Part shown: positions 17,556 to 25,497 of the stretch, in pieces | Position numbering within the stretch: the stretch's first letter is position 1 | Layout: each line of letters starts with the position of its first letter | From: SIG603 sp963589785 | GTDB lineage: Bacteria; Bacillota; Clostridia; Oscillospirales; Acutalibacteraceae | NCBI GenBank assembly: GCA_963589785.1 | Contig: CAVAMJ010000003.1 | Span: forward strand, 168,003 to 232,002 | Direction of reading: 5' to 3' | DNA: 64,000 bases | The notes under the pieces: model-generated | Told to the model about the DNA's origin: nothing | The model's input: only the letters and a program-made list of their open reading frames with translations | Database searches by the model: none | Program-made: the position numbers and the translations under genes

Positions 17556-17590
17556 ACAGCATTGACAGAAAAAGTCAATGCTGTTTTTTC
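17556..17590 (+). terminator. Terminator of the GH36 gene
   Basis: A perfect 11-bp stem (17556-17566 with 17574-17584) is followed by TTTTTT. Confidence 0.92.
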
Positions 17591-18343
17591 TTAAGGCAAG
17601 GATTTTACTTTTGCCATGATTTTTAAAATGCTTTCCTTTTTATTAGATATAATCATGTCGTTCGACATATCTATAAAGTAATAGTATTTTTCAGTTGAGA
17701 TTTCCGCATCGTAGATAATTGAACGAAATTTCTTGATTGCGTCGGTAACGGTGAATGTGCCAATCATAGCGCAGACGTATTCTCCCGCGGGAATATAACC
17801 GTTCGTTTTTTCGTCAGGCATCATAGGAAGTCTGAATACTGTTTCGGGAGACGGCTTGACTTCATTCGTCGCAACATAACAGCCACCGCCGACCGGCCCT
17901 CTAAGCTCATAGTAGTCAATATCGGAGCGGTACGGTCTTGAGATTATTCCTGTTTTCTCTTTAGTTTCAAAGAAAAGCTCGTTTAACGGATGCTTTTTTA
18001 GTATTTCTTCATTTTTAACCGTTTGCAAAAGAATGAGTCTTGTGGTTTCAAGCTCGAAAATTTGCTTTTGCAGAACCTCGGCTTGCTTAATCGCAACATC
18101 TGAAAAACTTGATTGGTTTTTCGAATTGAGTATATTTTTTATTTCATCGAGCGATAGTCCCGCCGTTTGATAAGCCTTGATCATTTTTACCATCATCATT
18201 TGCTTTGGGTGGTAGTAGCGATAGCCCGATTCGCTAACCTCATAAGGCTTTAGAATGTCGTTGTTATCATAGAAAATAAGTGTTTTGCGTGTGATTGAGC
18301 AGAAATTGGCGAATTCTCCGCATGATAAAAGCTTGTCGTCCAT
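17591..18343 (-). CDS. MerR-family regulator with BmrR-like effector domain
   Basis: A 250-residue regulator. The N-terminal winged helix-turn-helix (residues 5-75) contains TRKTLIFYDNNDILKPYEVSE and YRYYHPKQ, standard MerR blocks. A helix of about 35 residues (85-120) is the dimer coiled coil. Residues 130-250 look like a GyrI/BmrR-type small-molecule binding domain (PAGEYVCAMIGTF near the middle). MerR proteins activate by untwisting promoters with 19-bp spacers. Exactly such a promoter lies in the divergent region and points at the peptide-binding lipoprotein gene. The ribosome site is GAGGA. The ligand is unknown; a hydrophobic compound or a peptide transported by the target are guesses. 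Confidence 0.9.
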   Translation of the reverse strand: MDDKLLSCGEFANFCSITRKTLIFYDNNDILKPYEVSESGYRYYHPKQMMMVKMIKAYQTAGLSLDEIKNILNSKNQSSFSDVAIKQAEVLQKQIFELETTRLILLQTVKNEEILKKHPLNELFFETKEKTGIISRPYRSDIDYYELRGPVGGGCYVATNEVKPSPETVFRLPMMPDEKTNGYIPAGEYVCAMIGTFTVTDAIKKFRSIIYDAEISTEKYYYFIDMSNDMIISNKKESILKIMAKVKSLP

Positions 18344-18463
18344 GAAAAATCCTCGCTAATTTGTCAGTAATTCTACAATGTGTATTATATTATGAGAGTT
18401 AATTTGTCAGTCAATGTCAAGATTATACGAAATAAATGTGACGATTTTGTGAATGTTTGCTTG

Positions 18464-18494
18464 TTGACTTTGCCCTAAGGGTACAGTTTATTAT
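18464..18494 (+). promoter_or_regulatory. MerR-type promoter with 19-bp spacer and central dyad
   Basis: TTGACT (18464-18469) and TATTAT (18489-18494) are 19 bases apart, the length typical of MerR-activated promoters. The spacer holds a dyad centred on CCCTAAGGG (18466-18488, arms ACTnTnCCCT and AGGGnAnAGT), like the operators of the BmrR/BltR group. It drives the binding-protein gene at 18553, and the regulator gene is divergent. Confidence 0.85.
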
Positions 18495-18552
18495 AACAAT
18501 GCTTCACACGAAGCACAAACCGTTATATCGGGAAAAGAAAGGAAATCTTATT

Positions 18553-20310
18553 ATGAAGATTAAAAAGTTCCTCTCTCTTGCACTCGCTCTTACAATTGCT
18601 ATGACAAGTTTTGCAGGATGCTCTTCCAGCTCCTCAACTTCTGATAGCTCAACAGACACTACAGCAGAGAGCACAACAGAGTCAACTGAGACAGCTGAGA
18701 GCACAGACGAGGCTACAGCTAAGAACGCAGAACTCTATCCGGGCACAGCAGAGGCTGGCTCACTTACAATTGATATCGGCATGGAGCCTACTTCCATCAA
18801 CTCCCTCCTCGGCACATATGTTGCTGACGGTAGAGTTACAGGCGCTATGCAGGTAGGTCTTACAAAGACAGACGAGAACGACCAGCCTGTCGGTGACGCA
18901 GCTGAGAGCTGGGATGTCAGCGACGACGGTCTTGTTTACACATTCCACCTCCGTGAGGGTATGCAGTGGTCCAACGGCACACCTCTTACAGCAAACGACT
19001 TCGCATTTGCATGGAAGACTCTTTTAACACCTGATACTGGTGCTGAGTATGCTTACTTCGCATACAGCACAGCTCAGATCAAGAACGCTGAGGCTTTCTA
19101 CAACGGTGAGTGCGATTGGGAAGATGTTGGTGTTAAGGTTCTCGATGACACAACTCTCGAGGTTACACTTGCAGCTCCAATCCCATACTTCACTTCTCTC
19201 TTAAGCCAGGGCTGCATGCTTCCTGTTAACGAGGAGTACTACAACGAGGTTGGCGCAGACCAGTACTGCACATCTCCTGAGACTTCAATCTCTTCCGGTC
19301 CTTATGTTCTCGACACATGGACTCACGATTCTGAGATTGTTCTCACAAAGAACGAGAGCTTCTACAACGCAGACGCTGTTTCCCTTGATAAGCTCGTCTA
19401 CAAGATGTACACAACAACAGATACAAAGCTCAACGCATTCAAGGCAGGCGAGGTTGATGTTATCTCCCTTTCCGGCGACCAGACAGCTCAGCTCAAGGCA
19501 GAGGGCTTCACACCTGTTGAGTATACAACTCAGTCCGAGTACCACATCCTCTTCAACTGCGAGGATAAGTACATGAGCAACGTTAACCTCAGAAAGGCTA
19601 TCGATGCTTGCTACTCAAGAAATGACTTCATCACAGCTATCCGTAAGGATGCTTCTGTTGCAGCTAATACATTCGTTCCGTCTCCTGTTTCCGGTTTCGA
19701 CGGCACATCCTATGCTGAGGCTCTCGCAGCTAAGATCGGCACAGACGGTGTTGTAAGAAGCGCTGACGCTGACGCAACAAAGGCTAACGAGTACCTCGAC
19801 AAGGCTCTTGAGGAGCTCGGATGCACAAAGGAAGACCTCTCTTCTCACCTCTCCATGAACTGCGGTGACTCCGATGTTGCTATGAACCAGGCAGCTTTCT
19901 TCCAGGAGGCTATCAGAACTGTTCTCGGTATCGAGATCACAGTTAACCCAATGCAGACAAAGGCTCAGTCCGCTGAGAGAACTGCTGGTAACTACGTAAT
20001 GGATATCACAGGCTGGCTCGGCGACTACAACGATCCTATGACATGGTACGACATGTGGATCACAGGTGGCGGTAACAACTCCACAAGATGGTCTAACGCT
20101 GAGTACGATGCATTAATCAAGGACGCTAACGCTCAGACAGATCTCGAGGCTCGTCAGGAAGACTTCTATCAGTGCGAGCAGCTTCTCCTCGATGAGATGC
20201 CAATCTCCTGCATCTATTCCGCAGCAGGCGTATACGCTGTTTCCGGTAAGGTAAGCAACTACATCATCGATGCATGGCAGTTCAGCTTCCTCTACGCAAC
20301 AGTTAAGTAA
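18553..20310 (+). CDS. Oligopeptide-type ABC substrate-binding lipoprotein (SBP family 5)
   Basis: A 585-residue OppA-family solute-binding protein. It has a lipoprotein signal (charged start, hydrophobic core, SFAGC with lipidated Cys 23), a Ser/Thr/Glu-rich linker (about 24-60), then an SBP_bac_5 domain with family phrases such as WDVSDDGLVYTFHLREGMQWSNG split across the lobe. The start is the ATG at 18553 (AAAGGAA upstream), not the longer frame. No permease or ATPase gene is adjacent, so it must dock on a transporter encoded elsewhere or act as a sensor. Codon use is extremely biased (CTC, GAG, ACA, AAG), suggesting very high expression. It is controlled by the divergent MerR regulator (inferred from the 19-bp-spacer promoter). 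Confidence 0.93.
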   Translation: MKIKKFLSLALALTIAMTSFAGCSSSSSTSDSSTDTTAESTTESTETAESTDEATAKNAELYPGTAEAGSLTIDIGMEPTSINSLLGTYVADGRVTGAMQVGLTKTDENDQPVGDAAESWDVSDDGLVYTFHLREGMQWSNGTPLTANDFAFAWKTLLTPDTGAEYAYFAYSTAQIKNAEAFYNGECDWEDVGVKVLDDTTLEVTLAAPIPYFTSLLSQGCMLPVNEEYYNEVGADQYCTSPETSISSGPYVLDTWTHDSEIVLTKNESFYNADAVSLDKLVYKMYTTTDTKLNAFKAGEVDVISLSGDQTAQLKAEGFTPVEYTTQSEYHILFNCEDKYMSNVNLRKAIDACYSRNDFITAIRKDASVAANTFVPSPVSGFDGTSYAEALAAKIGTDGVVRSADADATKANEYLDKALEELGCTKEDLSSHLSMNCGDSDVAMNQAAFFQEAIRTVLGIEITVNPMQTKAQSAERTAGNYVMDITGWLGDYNDPMTWYDMWITGGGNNSTRWSNAEYDALIKDANAQTDLEARQEDFYQCEQLLLDEMPISCIYSAAGVYAVSGKVSNYIIDAWQFSFLYATVK

Positions 20311-20363
20311 TAATCCGATTATTACAAATATTTAACATGAGTACTCCAATTATTTTTTGTATG

Positions 20364-20409
20364 TAGTGTTAGCAATTGGCAGGCGTTTAGGCGTCTGCCC
20401 ATTGCACTA
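20364..20409 (+). other. Long imperfect hairpin downstream of the binding-protein gene
   Basis: About 17 bp can pair with small bulges (20364-20367/20406-20409, 20372-20376/20401-20405, 20378-20385/20392-20399). No T run follows, so it looks more like a 3' stabilising structure than a terminator. Confidence 0.5.
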
Positions 20410-20483
20410 TTGAAAATCTAAGACAGATTTATACAGAATAAACGGAGATAAAATTAATAACCCGATATTACATTTCTTTTCAA

Positions 20484-20520
20484 AAAATCGAGCTCGGCAA
20501 TAGTCGAGCTCTTTTTATTT
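20484..20520 (+). terminator. Terminator downstream of the binding-protein gene
   Basis: A GAGCTCG/CGAGCTC stem (20490-20496 with 20505-20511), flanked by A and T runs. It lies about 175 bases after the stop codon. Confidence 0.85.
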
Positions 20521-20546
20521 TTGTTATAAGTATTTGAAATTCGGAC

Positions 20547-20580
20547 AAAAAATCCCTCAAAGCCATAGCCTTGAGGGATT
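20547..20580 (-). terminator. Terminator of the flavin reductase/rubredoxin gene
   Basis: A 10-bp stem (20551-20560 with 20571-20580) whose left side is preceded by A's, giving a T run on the minus strand. Confidence 0.88.
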
Positions 20581-20593
20581 AATTATTTGTAGT

Positions 20594-21253
20594 TTAAATA
20601 TTTCTTATGTACGCTTTTTTGCTCATCTTGCAGACAGGGCACTGCCAGTTGTCAGGCAATTCCTCAAATGGCATGAGTGGATCATCGTAAACATAACCGC
20701 AGACGGAGCAGACAAAGGTATTTCCTGTGTCGGGAGTTGACTCCGATGCCTCGATGTAAACAGGGGAGTTTGACGGAGCAAAGCCGCCGAGATTTTCACG
20801 ATAATATTTGTAGCTCATCGGAGTGCCGTTGTATTTTTCACTGCCGGCTATAACTTTGGCAACGAAAATTGTCTGGTCCTCGGCTTCGGTGCAGCTTTCT
20901 GTTTTGCACAGGAACCAACAGCAGGTGTCTTCCTTGAGAACGGGTACGCCCTCTGTGAGAACTCTGTGTCTTAAGTGCTTGAGCTTATCTGTGTTTCTGC
21001 CTGAGACAAGACCTAACGCACCGATTGCGGCACCGCTTGTTTTCTCTGACAGAACCGAAATTGTGAACAATCCGTATTTCTTTATGCATTCACAGGAGTA
21101 GGAATCTGAATTGATGCTGATAGCTACTCTTGCTTTAGAGCCGTGACCGACTCGAGTTACTCCGTTAATAATACAAGCGGAAGGACCGTTGTCCCCTTTC
21201 ACGCCGATTGCGTACATTCCATAAGTAAAAGTATTGAGTACCAATGGATTCAT
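20594..21253 (-). CDS. hrb: Flavin reductase-rubredoxin fusion (high-molecular-weight rubredoxin type)
   Basis: A 219-residue two-domain electron carrier. Residues 1-150 are an FMN-binding split-barrel flavin reductase domain. Residues 168-219 are a rubredoxin with both iron-binding pairs, CSVCGYVYDD and CPVCKMSK. Proteins of this build (Hrb of Moorella) pass electrons from NAD(P)H to the flavodiiron protein FprA, which is encoded in this window at 13895-15061. A separate NAD(P)H:rubredoxin reductase is not seen here. Start: ATG with GAAGGG seven bases upstream. It is monocistronic. The domain calls are certain; the physiological partner is inferred. Confidence 0.92.
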   Translation of the reverse strand: MNPLVLNTFTYGMYAIGVKGDNGPSACIINGVTRVGHGSKARVAISINSDSYSCECIKKYGLFTISVLSEKTSGAAIGALGLVSGRNTDKLKHLRHRVLTEGVPVLKEDTCCWFLCKTESCTEAEDQTIFVAKVIAGSEKYNGTPMSYKYYRENLGGFAPSNSPVYIEASESTPDTGNTFVCSVCGYVYDDPLMPFEELPDNWQCPVCKMSKKAYIRNI

Positions 21254-21311
21254 TTAATATCCCTTCTTTCTCCTTTAGTATATATTATAAATATGAACAA
21301 AACAAGTATAC

Positions 21312-22583
21312 TTAGTGTTTAATTTTATCCCAGTAAGCTTTAAAGGCTTGTTCGTTCTTGTTTTCGCCGAATTTATAGTACTGAGTGTTTTTCAGTGCAT
21401 CGGGAAGATACTGCTGATAAGTCCAGTGATTTGGGTAATCGTGCGGGTAGATATAGAACTGACCTTTGTTTTGTACGTCGTCACCGTCATAGTGCTTATT
21501 TTGCAGCTGTCTTGGTATCGGAAGTGCGCCGTGCTTTTTGACGTCTTTCATTGCCTCATTGATAGCGTTATAAGCAGAATTTGATTTAGGCGATGTTGCA
21601 ACGAGGACTACCGCATCGGCAAGGGGAATTCTCGCTTCGGGCAATCCGACAGCTTCGGCAATATCCACACAGGATTTTACTATCGGAATTAACTGCGGAT
21701 AAGCAAGACCGACATCCTCACATGCACACACCATAAGTCGGCGGCAAGCAGAGGGGAGATCTCCCGCATCCAAGAGCCTTGCTAAATAGTGAAGTGCGGC
21801 ATCCGGGTCGGAACCACGCATGGATTTTTGATAAGCTGAAACTATATCGTAGTGGTCATCGCCCTCACGATCGTAGCGCATGGCGCTTCTTTGAGTGAGC
21901 TGTTCTGCAAGCTCGAGGGTGATATAAAGTCCGCCGAGGCTTTCCTCTTGGTCGGCTGTCAGAACGGTGAGTTCTGCGGCATTCATCGCTTTTCGCACAT
22001 CTCCGCCACAAGCCGTTGCAATGTACTTTGCAACATTATCCTCGAGTACAATTTTTTCTCCGCGCTCATCTTCGAGAATAGAAAAAGCACGATTAACGGC
22101 TTCTTCAACATCACTGGGCTCGACTGCCTTAAATTCAAATACAGTCGAACGGCTGAGCACGGCATTGTAAACATAAAAGTAAGGATTTTCCGTAGTTGAT
22201 GCGATAAGCGTGATGCTTCCGTTTTCGATGAATTCAAGCAAGGTTTGCTGTTGCTTTTTGTTGAAGTACTGAATTTCGTCAAGATAGAGGAGAACTCCGT
22301 TAACTCCGTTGAGTGTGTTCACCTGTGCGACAGCGTCCTTAATATCTGCCGTAGAAGCGTTCGTGCCGTTAAGCTTGACAAGATATTTATTTGTGTTTTT
22401 GGCGATAATCGAGGCAACGGTAGTTTTTCCGACACCAGACGGGCCGTAGAAAACCATGTTCGGAATTTCTCCCGACTCGATTATTCTTCGAAGGGCTTTT
22501 CCCTTTCCGAGTATATGCTTTTGACCTACAACTTCATCGAGAGTCTTCGGTCTTATTCTGTCTGCAAGAGGTGAAGACGGCAT
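21312..22583 (-). CDS. rarA: Replication-associated recombination protein RarA (MgsA)
   Basis: A AAA+ clamp-loader-like ATPase of about 423 residues acting at stalled forks. It has PLADRIRPKTLDEVVGQ at the N-terminus, Walker A YGPSGVGKTT, Walker B LYLDEIQYF, sensor STTENPYF, and the MgsA C-terminal region (ARIPLADAVVLVATSPKSNSAY). The ATG at 22583 is preferred over one four codons upstream because GGGG lies six bases before it and the domain begins at once. It is divergent from murC. The family is certain. Confidence 0.94.
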   Translation of the reverse strand: MPSSPLADRIRPKTLDEVVGQKHILGKGKALRRIIESGEIPNMVFYGPSGVGKTTVASIIAKNTNKYLVKLNGTNASTADIKDAVAQVNTLNGVNGVLLYLDEIQYFNKKQQQTLLEFIENGSITLIASTTENPYFYVYNAVLSRSTVFEFKAVEPSDVEEAVNRAFSILEDERGEKIVLEDNVAKYIATACGGDVRKAMNAAELTVLTADQEESLGGLYITLELAEQLTQRSAMRYDREGDDHYDIVSAYQKSMRGSDPDAALHYLARLLDAGDLPSACRRLMVCACEDVGLAYPQLIPIVKSCVDIAEAVGLPEARIPLADAVVLVATSPKSNSAYNAINEAMKDVKKHGALPIPRQLQNKHYDGDDVQNKGQFYIYPHDYPNHWTYQQYLPDALKNTQYYKFGENKNEQAFKAYWDKIKH

Positions 22584-22856
22584 AGTTATCCCCATTTCAT
22601 AAGAGTTTAGTAATTCGTTAAAATCGTATATTTCTAACTTGATTATAATCTTTTTGAGCTCAAATGTCTATCAAAAAAGAACATTTGTTTTAATTTGTTG
22701 CGCCGAATTGCAATCAAATAACGATTATTAATGCTTTTGTCTTAATTTGTCTTTATTTTCGGCACAATATGGGATATAATTAGATTTCAGACAGAAATGC
22801 CACAAGAGAGAAAATATACACATCATAGTTAATTATATAAAAAAGAGGAATTCATC

Positions 22857-24254
22857 ATGAGAGAATACGAACAGATAGACAGAGATCTTCTTGATAAGGT
22901 TAAGAAAATTCATTTCGTCGGTATCGGCGGTTCTGGAATGTGCCCTATGGCTGAGATTCTTCACCACAAGGGATATATTCTTACAGGCTCTGATATGAAC
23001 GAGGGCGACACACTCGACAGAATCAAGAGCTACGGCATTAAGGTTTATATGGGTCACAAAGCTGAGAATATCGGTGATGCTGAGGTAGTAGTTTACACTG
23101 CCGCTTGCAAGCAGGATAACCCCGAGCTTGTAGCCGCAAGAGAAAAGGGAATACCAACGCTCGAGCGAAGCGTCATGCTTGGCCTTTTGACAGACCGTTT
23201 TGAAAATACAATCGGAATTTCCGGTACTCACGGCAAGACAAGCACAACGGGTATGACAACTCAGATTTTCCTTGAGGCAAAAAGAGATCCGTCTTGCATA
23301 ATCGGCGGTAAGCTTCCGCTCATTGGAGGAAACGGCAGAACAGGCAAAACACAGGATATGGTTGTCGAGTCTTGCGAATATGTCGATTCATTCCTCCAGA
23401 TTCATCCGCACATCGCAGTTATCACAAATATCGATTCCGATCACCTCGATTATTTCGGAACACTCGAGAATATCATCAAGTCTTTCCACCAGTTCTGCTT
23501 GCAGACGAACGGCTATGTTGTTGTGAATAAGGACAACGCAAATGCAATGAAAGCCGTAGAGGGAATAGAGAACGCAGAGGTTGTGACATTCGGTACTACT
23601 TCCGACTGTGACTATTACTGCGCAGACCTCATCGAAGAGGCTCACGCATGCGAGAAGTTCGGAATTTATCACGGCGGCGAGAAGCTCTGCGACATTGAAC
23701 TTCAGGTTCCCGGTGCTCACAACATGATGAACGCTTTGGCGGCGGCTACTGCGGCTTTTGTCTGCGGAGTTGATGCAGATGCGGTCAAGAGAGGTCTTGA
23801 GGGCTTCACAGGAGTTCACAGACGTTTTGAAATTCTCGGAAAATTTGACGGTGTAACCGTTGCCGATGACTTCGCTCACCACCCGACAGAGCTTCGTGCA
23901 GTTCTCACAAGCGCATCAAAAATGGGTTATCATGCTGTATGGGCAGTTTTCCAGCCGCATACATTCTCGAGAACCGCGCTTCTTTTTGATGACTTTGTCG
24001 ATGTTCTCAAAATTCCTGAGCACGTTGTTATGACAGAGATTTTACCTGTGCGTGAGGTTAACACATATAATATCCATACGTCTGATTTGGAGGCTAAAAT
24101 ACCAGGCTCTTGCCACTTCGAGACATTTGACGAGATTTCCGATTATGTCATGAGCAAGGCTGAAAGCGGAGACTTAATTCTCACAATCGGCGGCGGTGAT
24201 ATTTATAAGTGCGCAAACATGATAGTTGATAAGTACAAGAAGGCAGGAAAATGA
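22857..24254 (+). CDS. murC: UDP-N-acetylmuramate-L-alanine ligase
   Basis: A 465-residue Mur ligase adding L-alanine to UDP-MurNAc, the first peptide step of peptidoglycan synthesis. HFVGIGGSGMCPMAEIL (about 14-30) is the MurC nucleotide-sugar site, ISGTHGKTSTTGM (about 121-133) the ATP loop, and DDFAHHPTE (about 340) a MurC signature. The ribosome site GAGGA is eight bases from the ATG. It overlaps the next gene by four bases (ATGA), implying translational coupling. Downstream are DUF3237 and radical SAM genes; no other mur genes are nearby. Confidence 0.96.
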   Translation: MREYEQIDRDLLDKVKKIHFVGIGGSGMCPMAEILHHKGYILTGSDMNEGDTLDRIKSYGIKVYMGHKAENIGDAEVVVYTAACKQDNPELVAAREKGIPTLERSVMLGLLTDRFENTIGISGTHGKTSTTGMTTQIFLEAKRDPSCIIGGKLPLIGGNGRTGKTQDMVVESCEYVDSFLQIHPHIAVITNIDSDHLDYFGTLENIIKSFHQFCLQTNGYVVVNKDNANAMKAVEGIENAEVVTFGTTSDCDYYCADLIEEAHACEKFGIYHGGEKLCDIELQVPGAHNMMNALAAATAAFVCGVDADAVKRGLEGFTGVHRRFEILGKFDGVTVADDFAHHPTELRAVLTSASKMGYHAVWAVFQPHTFSRTALLFDDFVDVLKIPEHVVMTEILPVREVNTYNIHTSDLEAKIPGSCHFETFDEISDYVMSKAESGDLILTIGGGDIYKCANMIVDKYKKAGK

Positions 24255-24682
24255 TTAATCGCAAGAAGCCTATAATGGTTTTTAATATAACGATTGAACC
24301 TGAGAAAATCTCTCACATGGAAGCGACTAACGGAAAAGCTGTGATAATTCCTTTCGGCGGAACTGTCGAGAGTGAGCTTTTCACGGGTCATGTGCTCCCT
24401 GGTGCGGCTGATGTGCAGATAACAAATGCGGCGGGAATTCGCCACATGTGCGCTCAGTATATGTTTGAGGGAGTGGACAAAGAGGGAAAGCCATGTCATC
24501 TCTTCGTCAAGAATGACGGCTTTTTTGAGCCTGATTCCAACCCACAGCCGTTCAAGGCTTATCCGACATTAATGACGGACAGCGAGAGCCTTGCGCCTTA
24601 TTTCAATCAGGCGAGATTCAGAGCCGAGGGACACGGTACAGAGAAAGGTGTCGATATTTATATTTTCGATACCTTAGAGTAA
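24251..24682 (+). CDS. DUF3237 (UPF0311) family protein
   Basis: A 143-residue small protein matching the DUF3237 pattern (GGTVESELFTGHVLPGAADVQ, then ARFRAEGHG). The function of this family is unknown. The start overlaps murC by four bases and has AAGAAGGCAGG upstream, so it is co-translated. A shorter start at the Met in MVFNITI is possible but lacks a ribosome site. It may be part of the murC operon for convenience rather than function. Confidence 0.75.
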   Translation: MINRKKPIMVFNITIEPEKISHMEATNGKAVIIPFGGTVESELFTGHVLPGAADVQITNAAGIRHMCAQYMFEGVDKEGKPCHLFVKNDGFFEPDSNPQPFKAYPTLMTDSESLAPYFNQARFRAEGHGTEKGVDIYIFDTLE

Positions 24683-24706
24683 AAATGTATTAAAGAGGAA
24701 AATCCA

Positions 24707-25321
24707 ATGGATACGATAACTTACGAATATAACGGCAGTTTGTATATAAACATGACAAACAAGTGCCCGAACAGATGCGAATTTTGCCTGAGAAACAATT
24801 CAAGCGGAAGCATCTATGCCGATAACCTTTGGTACGAAGGTCCTGAGCCGACCAAGGAAGTTATGCTCGAGAATATCAACACGAGAAATCTCGATGATTA
24901 CGAGCAAGTAGTTTTCTGCGGTTACGGTGAGCCGACTTGCCGCCTTGATGATTTGCTTTGGCTTGCCGCAAAAATCAAGGAAAAGGGAAATTACAGCATC
25001 AGAATTAACACAAACGGTATGAGCGACCTCATCAACAAGTGTGATTCTGTCGATAAAATGAAGGGACTTATCAATGTTCTTTCTGTTTCTCTTAATTCCG
25101 ATACAGCAGAGGGTTATGACGCGGTTTGTCATCCGTCATTCGGTCTTTGCACTTATGACGGAATTCTCGAGTTTACGAGAAAAGCGGTGAACAGCGGATA
25201 TTTCGACAAGGTTGTTATGACCGTTGTCAGCACAATGGACCCAGTTGTCATCGAGAACTGCAGAAAAATTTGCGAGGATATCGGAGCTTCTTACAGAATT
25301 AGAGAATATATCGAGTCATAA
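24707..25321 (+). CDS. TatD-linked-type radical SAM protein
   Basis: A 204-residue radical SAM protein, short for the superfamily. The [4Fe-4S] motif CPNRCEFC (about residues 19-26) is intact, followed by FCGYGEPT, the SAM-binding GGE-like block, and RINTNGM. Size and motif spacing match the small radical SAM proteins usually found next to tatD (TIGR04038 type, from memory); no tatD is present in this window. The reaction is unknown. It is 24 bases after the DUF3237 gene, with its own GAGGAAA ribosome site; a terminator follows. Confidence 0.82.
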   Translation: MDTITYEYNGSLYINMTNKCPNRCEFCLRNNSSGSIYADNLWYEGPEPTKEVMLENINTRNLDDYEQVVFCGYGEPTCRLDDLLWLAAKIKEKGNYSIRINTNGMSDLINKCDSVDKMKGLINVLSVSLNSDTAEGYDAVCHPSFGLCTYDGILEFTRKAVNSGYFDKVVMTVVSTMDPVVIENCRKICEDIGASYRIREYIES

Positions 25322-25336
25322 AATAAAACCAAGCCG

Positions 25337-25367
25337 GAAGAACGCTTCAAATGCGTTCTTCTTTTTT
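25337..25367 (+). terminator. Terminator of the murC operon
   Basis: A 9-bp stem (25337-25345 with 25353-25361) followed by TTTTTT. Confidence 0.9.
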
Positions 25368-25405
25368 ATATTTCCTTGAAAAATTAATTAAACTAATATT
25401 TGCTC

Positions 25406-25434
25406 TTGACTTTTAATAATAATTATAATAATAT
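25406..25434 (+). promoter_or_regulatory. Predicted promoter of the MFS gene
   Basis: TTGACT (25406-25411) and TAATAT (25429-25434) are 17 bases apart, about 65 bases before the ATG. Confidence 0.7.
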
Positions 25435-25497
25435 TGTGTAGCAATGTGATTTTGGATACATATTGCTACTATGTTTTGTGTGAAAGGGTAAAATGAA

